From Trachelipus rathkii (Eukaryota; Arthropoda; Malacostraca; Isopoda; Trachelipodidae), in contig JABUQX010078284.1 of the NCBI GenBank assembly GCA_015478945.1, forward strand, positions 1-63,837: 63,837 bases of DNA, written 5' to 3'. The translations under genes were made by a program, and so were the position numbers. The notes beneath the pieces were generated by a model, which searched no databases, was not told where the DNA came from, and worked only from the letters and a program-made list of their open reading frames with translations. Positions within the stretch are counted from its first letter, which is position 1. Each line of letters opens with the position of its first letter. This document shows, piece after piece, positions 13,366 through 24,009 of the stretch.

Positions 13366-13689
13366 ACTTCTTGGTATCTTTCGTATATTGTTTTCTGGGC
13401 TTGTTTGTTTTATTTAGCCTTTACGCGGGGTCCCAGGATTCTCTTTGGGTGGGGAGAAGGCTTATTCCTGGAAATCACTAAATAGAAAGGAAAAGGGGAT
13501 TCAAGTAATCACGAAAGAGGATCAGATTTTTGATATAATAAATAAACACTAATATTGTGTATGTTAGTTTCTTTTAGGAAACATAACATAATAGGTATAA
13601 TTCAATTCTATTAATTCCTATTACATATATACATATATACTAGGCATGATAGGTTAGCTTTTGGTGTGAGCCCACCCAAATAGTTCTTT

Positions 13690-14729
13690 ATTTACGTGTC
13701 ATATTTAAATTGTTTCCGGAAAATATTCACAAATACAATAATTTCCATAATTTAAGCAATTTAAAAATAAAAAATACGCTCCTTAACAACTTATCCAAAT
13801 TGGTTCGAAAGTTAGTTTCTGATCGGAATTCCTTTGACAATCTAACACAGTAAATTTTATTCTTAACACCAGGAACAGCTCGTAGCTAATGCTGATCAGC
13901 CCCACCACGATCCAAATTGTTTATTGTCCAGATTATGATGGGGAACATACGCGCCAGTCGTCCCTGTCGACGATTTCTCCACACTTCCTGTTTGTTAAGC
14001 TAAAGGGCAACTTATCTTTACAATCGATGCTTGGGATTTGGTCTTGCATCACACAGTAACAGCTCCTAATCAGCACCTGAAAATGACAATATAAATTTGT
14101 ATTATAAAACTTTTCCTAAATCGAATTAGTAACAACAACTTATCTAATAGTTAATAATAAATAATAATAATAATAAATAATAATATATATAATATAATAA
14201 AAAATAATAATAATAATAAATAATAATAATAATAAAATATAATAAAATAAATAAAATAATAATATTAATAAATAATAATTAATAATTAATTAAAATTAAC
14301 CTAAATTTCTAAATCTTCATTTATAAACTAACCCTATTATTCTAAACACACATACCGTAAAACAAATAATAAGTAATATAATTAAAATAATAATAAATTA
14401 ATAATATTAATATAATAATAATAAAAATATAATAATATAATAATAATCAATAATAATAATAAATAATAAAAATAATAAGATAATAATATATAATATTATA
14501 AAATATACAATAATTTTATTCGCTAATTCCTCACAACTCTCAATTTGACCTCTATAAGTCTATGAGTCTATGTCTGTTGTTAATTTAAAATCCTTTGTTC
14601 GTTCTAAATTTCTAATACTACACGGCTATTTGCTTCCTGCCCCAACCACACCGCACATCACACACACACACACACACATATTAGTATATAGTATATTATA
14701 TAGTATTATATATATTATATAAGTATTAT

Positions 14730-14761
<32 letters not shown>

Positions 14762-15370
14762 GATATATATATATAAATATATATATATTAATATATATAT
14801 CTATATCTATAATATATAATTACTTTTTAATAAAAATATCCCGTTTATAATCATAAATTTAAACATCACAGATTGCACGTTAATACTATCTGTTCCCTTT
14901 CCAATCGTCAAACTGCAAATATTCCTATCGTAAATTTGAATTTACTATTAAATTTGTTTTTAATTGATAAGCGAATACACCGAAATTCTTTTATTTTTAC
15001 TTCAAAATGCTACCTAAATGTGAATTATTACTCATTAATTTTTTTAATTTTGAACATAAGCTCGTAACAAATTTAAGTTTTACTTCAAAAATGCTACTTA
15101 AAATTTATTATATAAATGATAATCTCCTACAAATATACAAATACTAAACATTTCACAAATAAACTTAGAAATACTCTTACCCGATACTGGAAATTAAACT
15201 CGTTGCAGTTAAACAATTCCAAATCCTTTTACGAAACTGGAATTTCGTGACTTAACGTAATTTCCTCGTCACAATTTCAGAACTTTTGCTTTATTATTTC
15301 TTAAATTGCTCACAAAACTTCGATTTTTTAACTCTTTCAAAAAGGCAATCTAAAATCTTTTAAGCTTAAT
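13690..15370 (-). repeat. 3' LTR (left copy)
   Basis: Colinear with 24010-25830. Shared anchors, on the plus strand, include ACAGCTCGTA (about 13875), a CCACGATC word (about 13903), CACCTGAAAATGA (about 14074), ATACCGTAAAACAAATAATA (about 14352), a CA tract followed by a TA tract (14656-14820), GAAATTAAACTCGTTGCA (about 15190), and AATTTCAGAACTTTT (about 15272). The copies differ by many substitutions and short indels. The exact termini are uncertain: the outer end blurs into A/T sequence. Confidence 0.8.
14140..14820. repeat. LTR-internal microsatellites: (AAT)n, then (CA)n(TA)n
   Basis: AAT/ATA-rich tracts at about 14150-14290 and 14360-14515 are followed by a CA tract (about 14656-14680) that passes into TA repeats to 14820. 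The other LTR has the same order at 24530-24960 and 25090-25240, so these tracts belong to the LTR and did not arise separately. Confidence 0.75.
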
Positions 15371-15468
15371 TAATACTTCATTAAATTCATTTGATTTGTA
15401 TTTAAATTCCAATTCACATATTCAAACAACTTAAAAAGAAAAAAACTCCACCTACTCAAAAGGAAACC

Positions 15469-16539
15469 TTACCTATTTCCGATGAGGGTCGTCTTCCCTC
15501 CGCCTTCTCTCATACTCCATAACTCTTCTTCTTTGACTTCGGTAATCTGTAGCTGACCTCTAATTGTCCTTGGTACCTGGTACCCATTCCACTCCTTGTG
15601 ATTCATCCCTGTTCCTCCGTTGGTCCCTAATAAATCAAATTGTTCAGGGTATATCACCCACTTCCCACACTCTCCTGAAGTTGACCTGGGTATAGTAAAG
15701 GAACATATTAGAATTAAGTAATTACTTTGACTAATATTACATACTCAAAGTAGGGAGTCAGTCGTCGAAAAATATTTTGACAACTTCCCGCTAATCATCC
15801 CCTACAATGTGAACTGCCATGGAAATCTTAATGACTTCGTCGACCCTTTGCAAATTAAGTTCTTCATCTGATTTAACCTCTGACTGCGCCGAGTCCAACT
15901 CAATCCATTAAGTCTTGTACAATTAGGCCGATGAATCATTCACTTATCCCCGTTTGGGTCATTTATCTATTGTTATGGCTTCAGTTTGTGTGCCTATATC
16001 TTCCTTGTATTTAGTCTCCTATAGCTACCTCTACTAAATTCCAAATATCCTTTTTATTTTTTTCAGTCCTTTCCTTCAGACTTCTCCCAAGTTGTCCTCC
16101 ATAAATTACATAAGTTTTATTTGTTTCTCTCTCTTCTCTTCTTCTTCAGTTCTCTGTCTCCATACTTGTTTTCTCCTTTCATATGTTCCTTCTTCGACTA
16201 AATATCCCCCCCCCCAGCAAATATTCACCGGGAGGCTGCCTCAAATTTTAAAATGTGCATAGTTAGTCCCCAAGTTGTTCCGTTCTTCAATATTCATATG
16301 TCATCTCCACTGCACTCACCTTGGTTATCAAAAAGGCCCCGTTTTTGCTAATTTTTTTTTCAAAGTTTAATCCCTGATATGATTTTTCCTTTTACTCACC
16401 CTACTTGCTAAGCAAGACATTTGGATGACCTCTTCACTTGTCCTGTCTTTCTTGAGATTGTACTTTCTTTCTCATGTTTTTGAACATTATTTCTCTCCGG
16501 GTCCACTCCTAACTTCTGCATGTTTTGTGTATTATTAAT
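15469..16539 (-). pseudogene. pol: Integrase C-terminal region and pol 3' end
   Basis: This sits between the integrase catalytic core and the 3' LTR, where Gypsy elements keep a basic C-terminal tail. A 62-codon open frame (15469-15657) is hydrophilic and charged (ITEVKEEELWSMREGGG), and several other purine-rich frames are visible on the minus strand. No chromodomain or GPY/F motif could be read with confidence because the frame shifts repeatedly. The assignment rests mainly on position and strand composition. Confidence 0.4.
15491..15509 (-). other. Candidate polypurine tract
   Basis: On the minus strand these 19 bases are purines except for one C, and they lie near the inner edge of the 3' LTR. 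That is where second-strand priming occurs in LTR elements. The distance to the LTR edge (about 120 bp by my alignment) is longer than usual, so either the LTR boundary is closer than drawn or this is only a purine-rich codon run. Confidence 0.25.
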
Positions 16540-17720
16540 TTACACTATTATATAGTCATTCCATTCCTTATCCTTCGTTAACCTGTATTCTGAGAACTCC
16601 GCGATTCCGGATTTGAACGCTCTCCGCACGGCCCCTTTAGCTCGCTGGTTTGTTGGACTGCTTAAAGACATGTTCGATCGTAAGGCCTGAACATCCTTAA
16701 AATCTGTGCATCCTAAATTCCACTCCATTATCCGTCAATACTTTGTATGGTGGTCGCATGGAAAGCATTTGTCCCTCAAAAGCCTCTGTTACACCCTTGC
16801 AGATTTATCCTTTAAACCCTCCTGCAGCCATTTACTACAGTGATCTATAGCCACCAAACAAGCAATGTTTCCTTTTCTAGTTCTAGCCATAGCCATCAAC
16901 CTCGACAGTACAACGAAACGGATTTTGTACCTTAAAACTTTCCAATAGCGGTAACACAACTTGATTGTCTATTTTATTCAGTTGGCAATTGGGCCTGTCC
17001 GGCACATTTCATCTGAAGATTACTTGACTTGGGTGCCAACATACTTGAACACTTGTTAATATTTTCTCGTCCTATAGATCTAAATGTCCGTATTAACCAC
17101 AGTAATGCTTACATCTGTGAATCTGCTATAACGCCCCAATTGTTCATCTCATAATTCCTTTTTTACTAAATGTCCATTCATTTCGTATGTCTTCTATTTG
17201 ATAATATTCTTCTAATAATATAATATTGGGATTTGAGTATTCACAAATTTCCTCTTTAGTTCCTAATTATGAGTTATTCTTTTATCTTATTATTTCTTGG
17301 ACCGTTATTAAGTCATTATCCTTAATTCACTGTGAGGTTTAAAACATCAATGGTAAAGCCATCACTTACGTCATTGGCATCGTTCCCATGTGCGATTATT
17401 CCTTCTCCGAAGTCCAAAATTGCATCTGACTCCACCAAAAGATTTAAACAAGCTGGAAATTGTTATCCTGACGAAACCAATGGTACCCATTCCCGCACTT
17501 TGTTTTATTTTATGGCCATGCTGGTTGTACACTCTCTACATCCTTGTAAGTGTACTTCCATTGAGATAATATCTACCTTCCATCTTTTAGAATGTGTCCA
17601 ATTTGTATTAATACATCAACAACATCTTCCTTATACAAACTGAGACAGAGTCCCGTGTCCAGAAGTCGCATCTAATACTTCCCCGATAGAGACCTCCTGC
17701 CATGCCACTCCTTTTAGCTT
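16540..17720 (-). pseudogene. pol: Integrase: zinc-binding remnant and DDE catalytic core
   Basis: Integrase joins the reverse-transcribed DNA to the host chromosome. On the minus strand the catalytic core is clear. VAIDHCSKW (about 16826-16852) holds the first Asp region, and LTDNGVEF (about 16724-16747) holds the second Asp with the usual D-N-G-x-E/Q-F context. The following frame has SPTNQRAKGAVRR (16540-16728 ORF), where the family normally ends its DDE triad with a Glu before the Arg. That position reads Arg here. A Cys/His zinc-finger remnant upstream (about 17000-17150) is only suggestive. At least two frame changes separate these motifs, so no intact protein is encoded as written. Confidence 0.75.
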
Positions 17721-18289
17721 GATATCATTTTATTCAAAACTGTCTTTTCTTATTAATAAATTTATTCCTAATTCTCTTTGGAAGATTGCTGCAATAAATT
17801 ATTTCCTGATGTACACTTCCTTCCGTACTGATAACTTCATTTTCTTTCTCTTGTGATGTCTCTAGTTCCTCAGCTATCCTTTTCAACTATTGTATTTTCT
17901 CCTTTTGGATTGAAAGTACCATCATCAGCTACTGGATTGAAGTGTGATCCTCCCCTAACACCTGAATGTGTAATCTTTTAAGTTGTTACACTTCCTTGTT
18001 TGTCCATGTAGCCAGCTGGGCAACATATTCATGATGCAACTCAGATCATTTGTATTGAATTTCATCACTTGGCACTAATAAAACTTCTGGACTGTTCCTT
18101 TTCCTGGAGTTTAATTCTTTATAACTTTAAGCTTTTGTCTCTTTTCCAACCATTAATTTTCCATTCACTAAACGGATGTCCATAAAGATCCCTTATCTCC
18201 TGGTATTTGTCTGTTTCATTTAGACTGTCTTTATCAAGTATCTGTCTCCTCAAACTCAAAAATATAATCAGCACCGCCTGGTACATTTT
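17721..18289 (-). pseudogene. pol: Pol linker between RNase H and integrase
   Basis: Purine-rich minus-strand sequence continuous with both domains. Gypsy pol has a connector of about this size here, leading into the integrase zinc-binding domain. Fragments such as LNETDKYQEIRDLYGHP can be read on the minus strand around 18160-18215. No catalytic motif is expected in this part. Confidence 0.5.
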
Positions 18290-18905
18290 TATAACCTTTA
18301 CAACCTCTTGGTAGTGTGCTTTCTGATCCGTTATAATTCGAATTTCCTCACAAAGTTCCTTTGGCCCTGCCGGTCTCTAACACATATCCTTTCCGGAATA
18401 TATAATGGATCTGGAAACTATATTCGCTCAAGTCATCCAAACTCGGCAATTACTATCCATAGCTTCATCGTCGTGTAAATTATTACCAAGCCGACGTCCG
18501 TTTACAAGATGAAGTCCGACTAGTAAAAAAAGACCCTCCATAAAAACTTTTTTTAATCCCCCCCCTGTTTAAAGATCTAGCATTCCCTTTCTATTGTTGG
18601 AGCTTTCCGATTCACAAGCATGAAGGAGTGTGATTATTATGCAATTTAATCTCTACCACCCTTTTGTTCTTGGCACAAACCCGCACCCATACCAAATCCA
18701 CTGGCACCACGTAGAGTTCCAACTCCTACTACTATCAAAATCTGAATCTAACTCTCTGATTTTTCATCCGTTTTTTTTTCAGTTCTCGAAAGCCTTGAAT
18801 CCTTCATTTGTCCCATTCAAATTTATGTCTTTCTTTTGCTCCCTTAGTGGCTGAGAGGTCTGCCACTCCTGAATAATTTTATAATTTCCGTTGAAATTAA
18901 TCATT
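18290..18905 (-). pseudogene. pol: RNase H domain of pol
   Basis: It follows reverse transcriptase directly, as in Gypsy pol. On the minus strand, successive frames give a Phe-rich start with GFKAFE (about 18790-18800), a region where DxSGxGxGxxL would be expected but reads as W-C-Q-W-I-W-Y-G-C-G-F-V after a shift, then an I-E-R-E-x-L-like segment (about 18570-18600). Further on comes SEYSFQIHYIPE (about 18390-18425), which matches the usual Y-x-F-x-I-x-Y-x-P-G end of the domain. The catalytic acids cannot be read in one frame. RNase H removes the RNA template during reverse transcription. Confidence 0.65.
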
Positions 18906-19650
18906 CCTAAATACAGTCTTAATCTCCACATATAGTTCTCCAAATGTCCACTTACATTAAATTCGGAGTTTTTTGATCCTGTCTGCTGATTGATTGTCTA
19001 GTAATTTAACTTCTTTTGACCCAGCTACATTTACTTCACTTTACCTTGACGTCGTTTCGCAGACGCTGAGACTGTAATCAATAAAAATGTTCTTCAAATT
19101 CTTTTGATATTAATAATGTACTCTCAGCGTACCACTACCTTGTCCCGACTAAAACCTGTTAGTATCTGCTGCATCTCCCTCTGGAATGGCGGTCGTGTCT
19201 TAGCCCAAAACTCAGCCTTTAACCGATATTGGACGCGCTGTTGAAATGCTTAAAATCCTTGCTTTCTCTCAACTGCATCTATACTATCCCTTTAATAGCC
19301 ATGCTGGTTAAAGTTATTGTATTCTCCCCTGACATCCTTAGGTTAATTTATTCTGCCATATGAACCTATCTGCTCGGTTACTTGGTTTAAAAGCGTCTAT
19401 AGTCAATACACAGACAAGTGTTCCGTCCTTTTTTTCCTAACGTGGCACCTACCGAAACTCCATCTGCATCTAAAGCTCTACGATCTTTTAAACATATACT
19501 CCTGTTACTTTTTCGATTTCATCACATTATCTTCCTATCGAACACTCCTCCGCTGGTAAGTTAGGGTATAATCCATGCAACCTTATCCTGTAAGGGTCTG
19601 GATGTCCCACTGATGTCGAACTCCTTACTAATGCATTTTATTTTCCATTT
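18906..19650 (-). pseudogene. pol: Reverse transcriptase domain
   Basis: Minus-strand motifs in family order: an Arg/Lys-Lys-Asp-Gly segment (about 19415-19440) followed by I-D-Y-R (about 19395), then FQREMQQILTGFSRDKVVV (about 19131-19187), the helix preceding the active site. After a one-base shift comes a segment ending ISKEFEEH, and then SWVKR and LYLGMINF, typical of the thumb and connection (about 18905-19045). The conserved Tyr-x-Asp-Asp box directly after KVVV reads Tyr-Ala-Glu-Ser. This could be a true inactivating change or base-calling error. Several stops and shifts make this a broken copy as given. Confidence 0.8.
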
Positions 19651-20500
19651 GTAACAGACATCCGTGCGTTCTCCTCCGTTGTTCTTAGTTAAGTCTCCCA
19701 TGAAATTATTTTCTTCTTAGTTTTTGATCTTCGTCATTCTTCTCATGCTCCTGTTTCCTATTTCCGTATCGTTGTGTTACTGTACACCATTACTTGGTAT
19801 CTCTCGGGTTCTTCTCTATCCACTAGATAGCCATATCCTATTCTTTCACCTCTTCCCATTTTAATTTTCCCTGGTATCATGTTTTTTTATCAGTACTATG
19901 TTCCTTCTTTGTCTTCATGACCAATCCGGCATTAATTTAATACTTTATTATATCCTCGTGGGTATTGTCCTTTCTTCACTAATAATTCTTTCAGTTGCTG
20001 TCATATTACGATTTCCATTTCTCGTTAATTCTTGGGAATCCATTTGGTCCTTATCGAGTCACTCATTGCAGTAATTGTTTTATTTCACCTGTTTATATTA
20101 CGGGTATTCGCCGTAACTACACCTCGACACACTTCAGATCTCCTGTTAAATATTCTTTGTCTTTATTTATAGTTCCTGGACGTTATAAAAGATCCACTTC
20201 TTCCATCATACTTCAATCTTGTTTTGTACCAAAAATGGCATGCAGTATTGTTCCTTCCTTCAATCTACTTACTACAACAAAATCTGATAGGTCATAAATA
20301 TCATTTATGGTTACCTGTAATGTAGCCGTTGTTGGTGACTCCACATATGAAGTTTTGGGTCTACCACACTAACTTCACCGCATTTTTGTAATTTAGGGTT
20401 GGTAATCCTCTTAATTTGTGCTTCTTCAAATCAGGCAATATTGAGCACACTGTCATATAGCATTCTATGAAATATTATTCAATTTAAAAATTCAGCAATG
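19651..20500 (-). pseudogene. Gag-pol junction; protease region expected but not recognised
   Basis: An aspartic protease with a D-S/T-G motif normally lies between gag and reverse transcriptase. The minus strand here is purine-rich and looks coding (fragments such as ELLVKKGQYPRGY near 19935-19985), but I could not read a D-T-G-A or I-I/L-G-R-D pair in any frame. It may be hidden by shifts or decayed. Confidence 0.35.
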
Positions 20501-22480
20501 GTGTTTATATTAAACCTTGCCTACTTTGAACTTGGGCTTCTTCCTTCTGCGTTGTACACTCCTGTTTGTTGTGTTTGTTATGCTCAACCTTTATCCCTTA
20601 TCTAGGTATCCTTTGTGCAACCGATTTAGTATCTCAGCTGTTCACTTACAAATCTCTGGCTTCTGCCAACACACACAAACTTTATTGACGGCTGGCTCCT
20701 CAAATCATAATGGCTTTTGATCGACTCCGATGTCCCTGGCAGTATATTGGCGGACGGATTCGTTTCCGACTCGTGTGTTTCCTCTTCCTCTTACATTCCT
20801 CATCTTCCTCTAAGGGACAAGTTTCTCCCTTGAACCCTGTTTCTTCACAAAGAAACATCTCCTTCAAAAGTCTTGCTCCTCCTGCTCTGTACTTGTCGTC
20901 TCTCCCTGTCTTAGTTTTTCGAAGACATCACTCCCTGTTGATGCTCATCCTACTGCATTCTTAAGCACGCATCTCTAAACCTCCAAAATCTCGTTCATGT
21001 GCCTATTTTGTTACAGCAATAAACTTTGGCCTCTCATTTCATATGTTCTTGCTAATTTGTCTTCTTGTAGCTGGGATCTCGCTGTACACACTGTTTCCAT
21101 TCGCTACTTTGTCTGCATATGTTTCCTTTCATCTCCCTATTTTGTAGGGTTCCCATATGGATTGTTTCGTCCTCGACTCCCCTCATGACATTCTTCTCAC
21201 CGTCCAGATTTCAATATTCCTCAGCGGACCTTAAACACTTTTTTCACTCCATTCTCATTTTGAACCTCCTAGCTATTTTTTAGCTAGTAATTCAAAATTG
21301 TTTTTTAACACTTTTTGTTCCCTATCCCTTCTTCTTTGGTATTTTCATATCGTTTGCACCTGTAGGCAAATTCTGCTAACTTTCGTGTTTCCTCATCTCA
21401 TTTCTCCAGAACTCTTCTGCAATCTATTTGTTCGCCTCTCTTTCTTTTTCCTTGCACAACTCTTAACCTGGCTATAAGGTATTATTATATCTATTTTAGC
21501 CCTATAAATACTATAATACGTTTCAAAACTGGGCCCTCCAAAAAATTTCTTAGCTCTACCTAACCCAACGTTCTAACTTCCACTAATGTTCTTTCACCTT
21601 TCGAATCTTACTAGAAAGTGCAATGAATTTGTAATCTTTCTCATTTTACCTAACTTTAGAGGGTTACCGCCTTACATAGCCCATAAAATATTCATAGACT
21701 TTAAACATGGGAGGGGTAAATATACTTAAAATCCTGCTGATGTTTCTGATGTCAACTAATCAACATGTTACATGAAAGTTTCACATTTATATCACTTATC
21801 ACAAGTGTATTGCTCTACTATTCGGCACACCACCAATAAAACAACACCGATCTAACATCCAACCTCAATAAAAACCAACAATAACAATATAAAAAGCAAA
21901 ACTTCACTTTTTCAACAATATAGCTACTGCTCACCTATAATCTGCTGTATACTTCCTTTCTGTCCTCCTTTTCCTGTTCCCTCTCTTATTTTTTTACCTT
22001 AATATTGTCAGAGTAGGTTCTGTCCTTCAAATGGGTCATCTCATTTCCCAATTAGCAAATCCTCTTCATCAGTATAAACTCATAATCCTTCCCTATCTTT
22101 GTTCAGCTCCCTTCTTTCGAATAACTCTGTCTTATGTTGTATATTTCATTTTGATAAGCCTCTTCTATTCTAACCCGATTTTCTGTTAGCTATGCACCTT
22201 CAAGACTACTCAAACAGCAACTTCTACCTACGACATCGTTCTTGTTCTCCTATCACCTCCTTCTCTAGCTTCAAAAGACACTGACCACTCCTTCTTAGTA
22301 CCATACACAAATTCGCCCCGATCCCAATTAACAATTTATCGTCCTTCACTAATAGCGATCATTGGATTCTAGACACCCTACAAGCACTTGAACATTCCAT
22401 AAGCACTACTTCAAGTAAATACTAATTCAGGATTGACTAATACCAGTCTGCCATTTCTCATCGCCACCATGAGGAAAAAC
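20501..22480 (-). pseudogene. Gag-like region
   Basis: Minus-strand sequence is purine-rich over the whole stretch and upstream of pol. Fragments are highly charged (for example KLAEFAYRCKRYENTKEEG, about 21325-21382) and fit a capsid-type protein followed by a basic, Arg/Glu-rich linker near 20750-20950. A Cys/His-rich stretch around 20640-20690 could be a decayed zinc knuckle but lacks the full CCHC spacing. The many plus-strand ORFs here (20517-21188 and others) are antisense shadows. The call rests on position and composition. Confidence 0.45.
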
Positions 22481-24005
22481 ATTCGACAAAAAATATATTC
22501 CAACCCACTTAGAAGATTCACCCCCCTCAAAAAAAAAAAATAATACTCTATAATAATACCATAATATATAATACTATAATACATACATATAATAATAAAT
22601 ATATATATATAATTATATAAGATAAAATAAATATATAAGAAAAAAAACAGGTATTAAAATTAATAGGATACTTTAATAGTTTTTTTTAATATATATATAA
22701 AACTACAAAAACTACAAAATACCTAAAAAAATTAACTTATTAAAATTTTTTATAAACATCTCAAAAACTACAAAAAAAAAAAAAAAAACAACCACCAAAT
22801 TAATATTTCACATTCCTTATCATATCTAAGAAATCAACTAACACTGACTCACTCTTTCCTTCAGGTAATCAAACTTACATGAAAAATCACTTGATGCAAA
22901 AAGAAAAAAAATTAAGATGACGTACACTCACAATAAGTTAGCTACCCATCCTTCCAACTTCTATCACCCTCAATCTTCTATTAACCCCAAACCCATCCAT
23001 CACCCTCTATACCTTCGTTAATTATTCAACATCACCTCATCAACAATAATAAAAAAAAGGTAACATCATTGATGTTTTCTATATTTTTCGTAAACTATTA
23101 GTATTTCCTAAATATACGGAAAAATCATAATAAAATAAAATAATTGATAATAATAATAATAGATTTCAAAAGAAACAATCAAAAACAAAACAAAAAAAAA
23201 AAAATAAAAAAAAAATAAATATTCCAAGACTACATAAATTCAAAAAATGTGGCAAAACAAAATCAACAAAACAAGGAAAAAAAAAAAAAAAACATAAAGC
23301 AAAAAAATAAATTCTGGAAGATAAATATATACAGTGAGGCAAATAAAAATACCAACCTTAGTCATATTAACTTTAATAATTATTTAATTCCAATTCAATA
23401 AACCCTACTAAAAACTTCACGATTGAATATGCCTAATTTCTTCTTTCCTCCTTATTATATTTATATAAAGTGCTAATCTTATCTGAACTATTACTCAAAA
23501 TATTTAATCCTTTGTTTTTATCTATCTTAATATCTATCTAGTCAAACCAAGATCATACAGGAGCCACACAAAATACTTGTTAACGATAAATTGATATCTT
23601 ATATTCGTTAAAAAAAACACTACATTGATATTTCAAACATATGCAAATATGAATTTTGTTAATTATTTAGTACCTTTACGAACGTATAAGTCTACACGGT
23701 TCTCTTTGGAAAAGAAGCTTCAAAATCCTCGAAACACACACTAGAAACAACAATACGAGAAGAAAGAAAAATATGAAGAAATTCAATAATATAAATCTAA
23801 ATGATCAATAAAATAACATAACAACATAACATAATATCTTTGCCTCTACTCCTATTATAACCCACTATAATTACCCACTACACTTACCCCTACTGCTTAA
23901 AGCTATCCGTGCCCCGCAGATATACTGAAAACATATTACACCTATTATAATAACCAATTACTAAGAAATATATATTATATAAGAAAATATCATTCTTATT
24001 TAGGC
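22481..24005 (-). other. Element 5' leader / A-rich non-coding interior
   Basis: Between the gag-like region and the 5' LTR the sequence becomes A-rich, with A-runs near 22520-22540, 22770-22790, 23190-23215 and 23276-23291 and a TA block near 22555-22640. No primer-binding site complementary to a tRNA 3' end was recognised next to the LTR. This may be an unusually long leader or a later insertion inside the element. Confidence 0.35.
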
Positions 24006-24009
24006 AAAA

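Noticed and set aside
20280..20420. Aspartic protease of the retroelement
   Set aside because: Expected by position, but no D-S/T-G motif could be read in any minus-strand frame, so only the region is noted.
20517..21188. Three successive plus-strand ORFs of 63-84 codons
   Set aside because: They lie opposite the purine-rich minus strand of the gag-like region and are antisense shadows with no motif.
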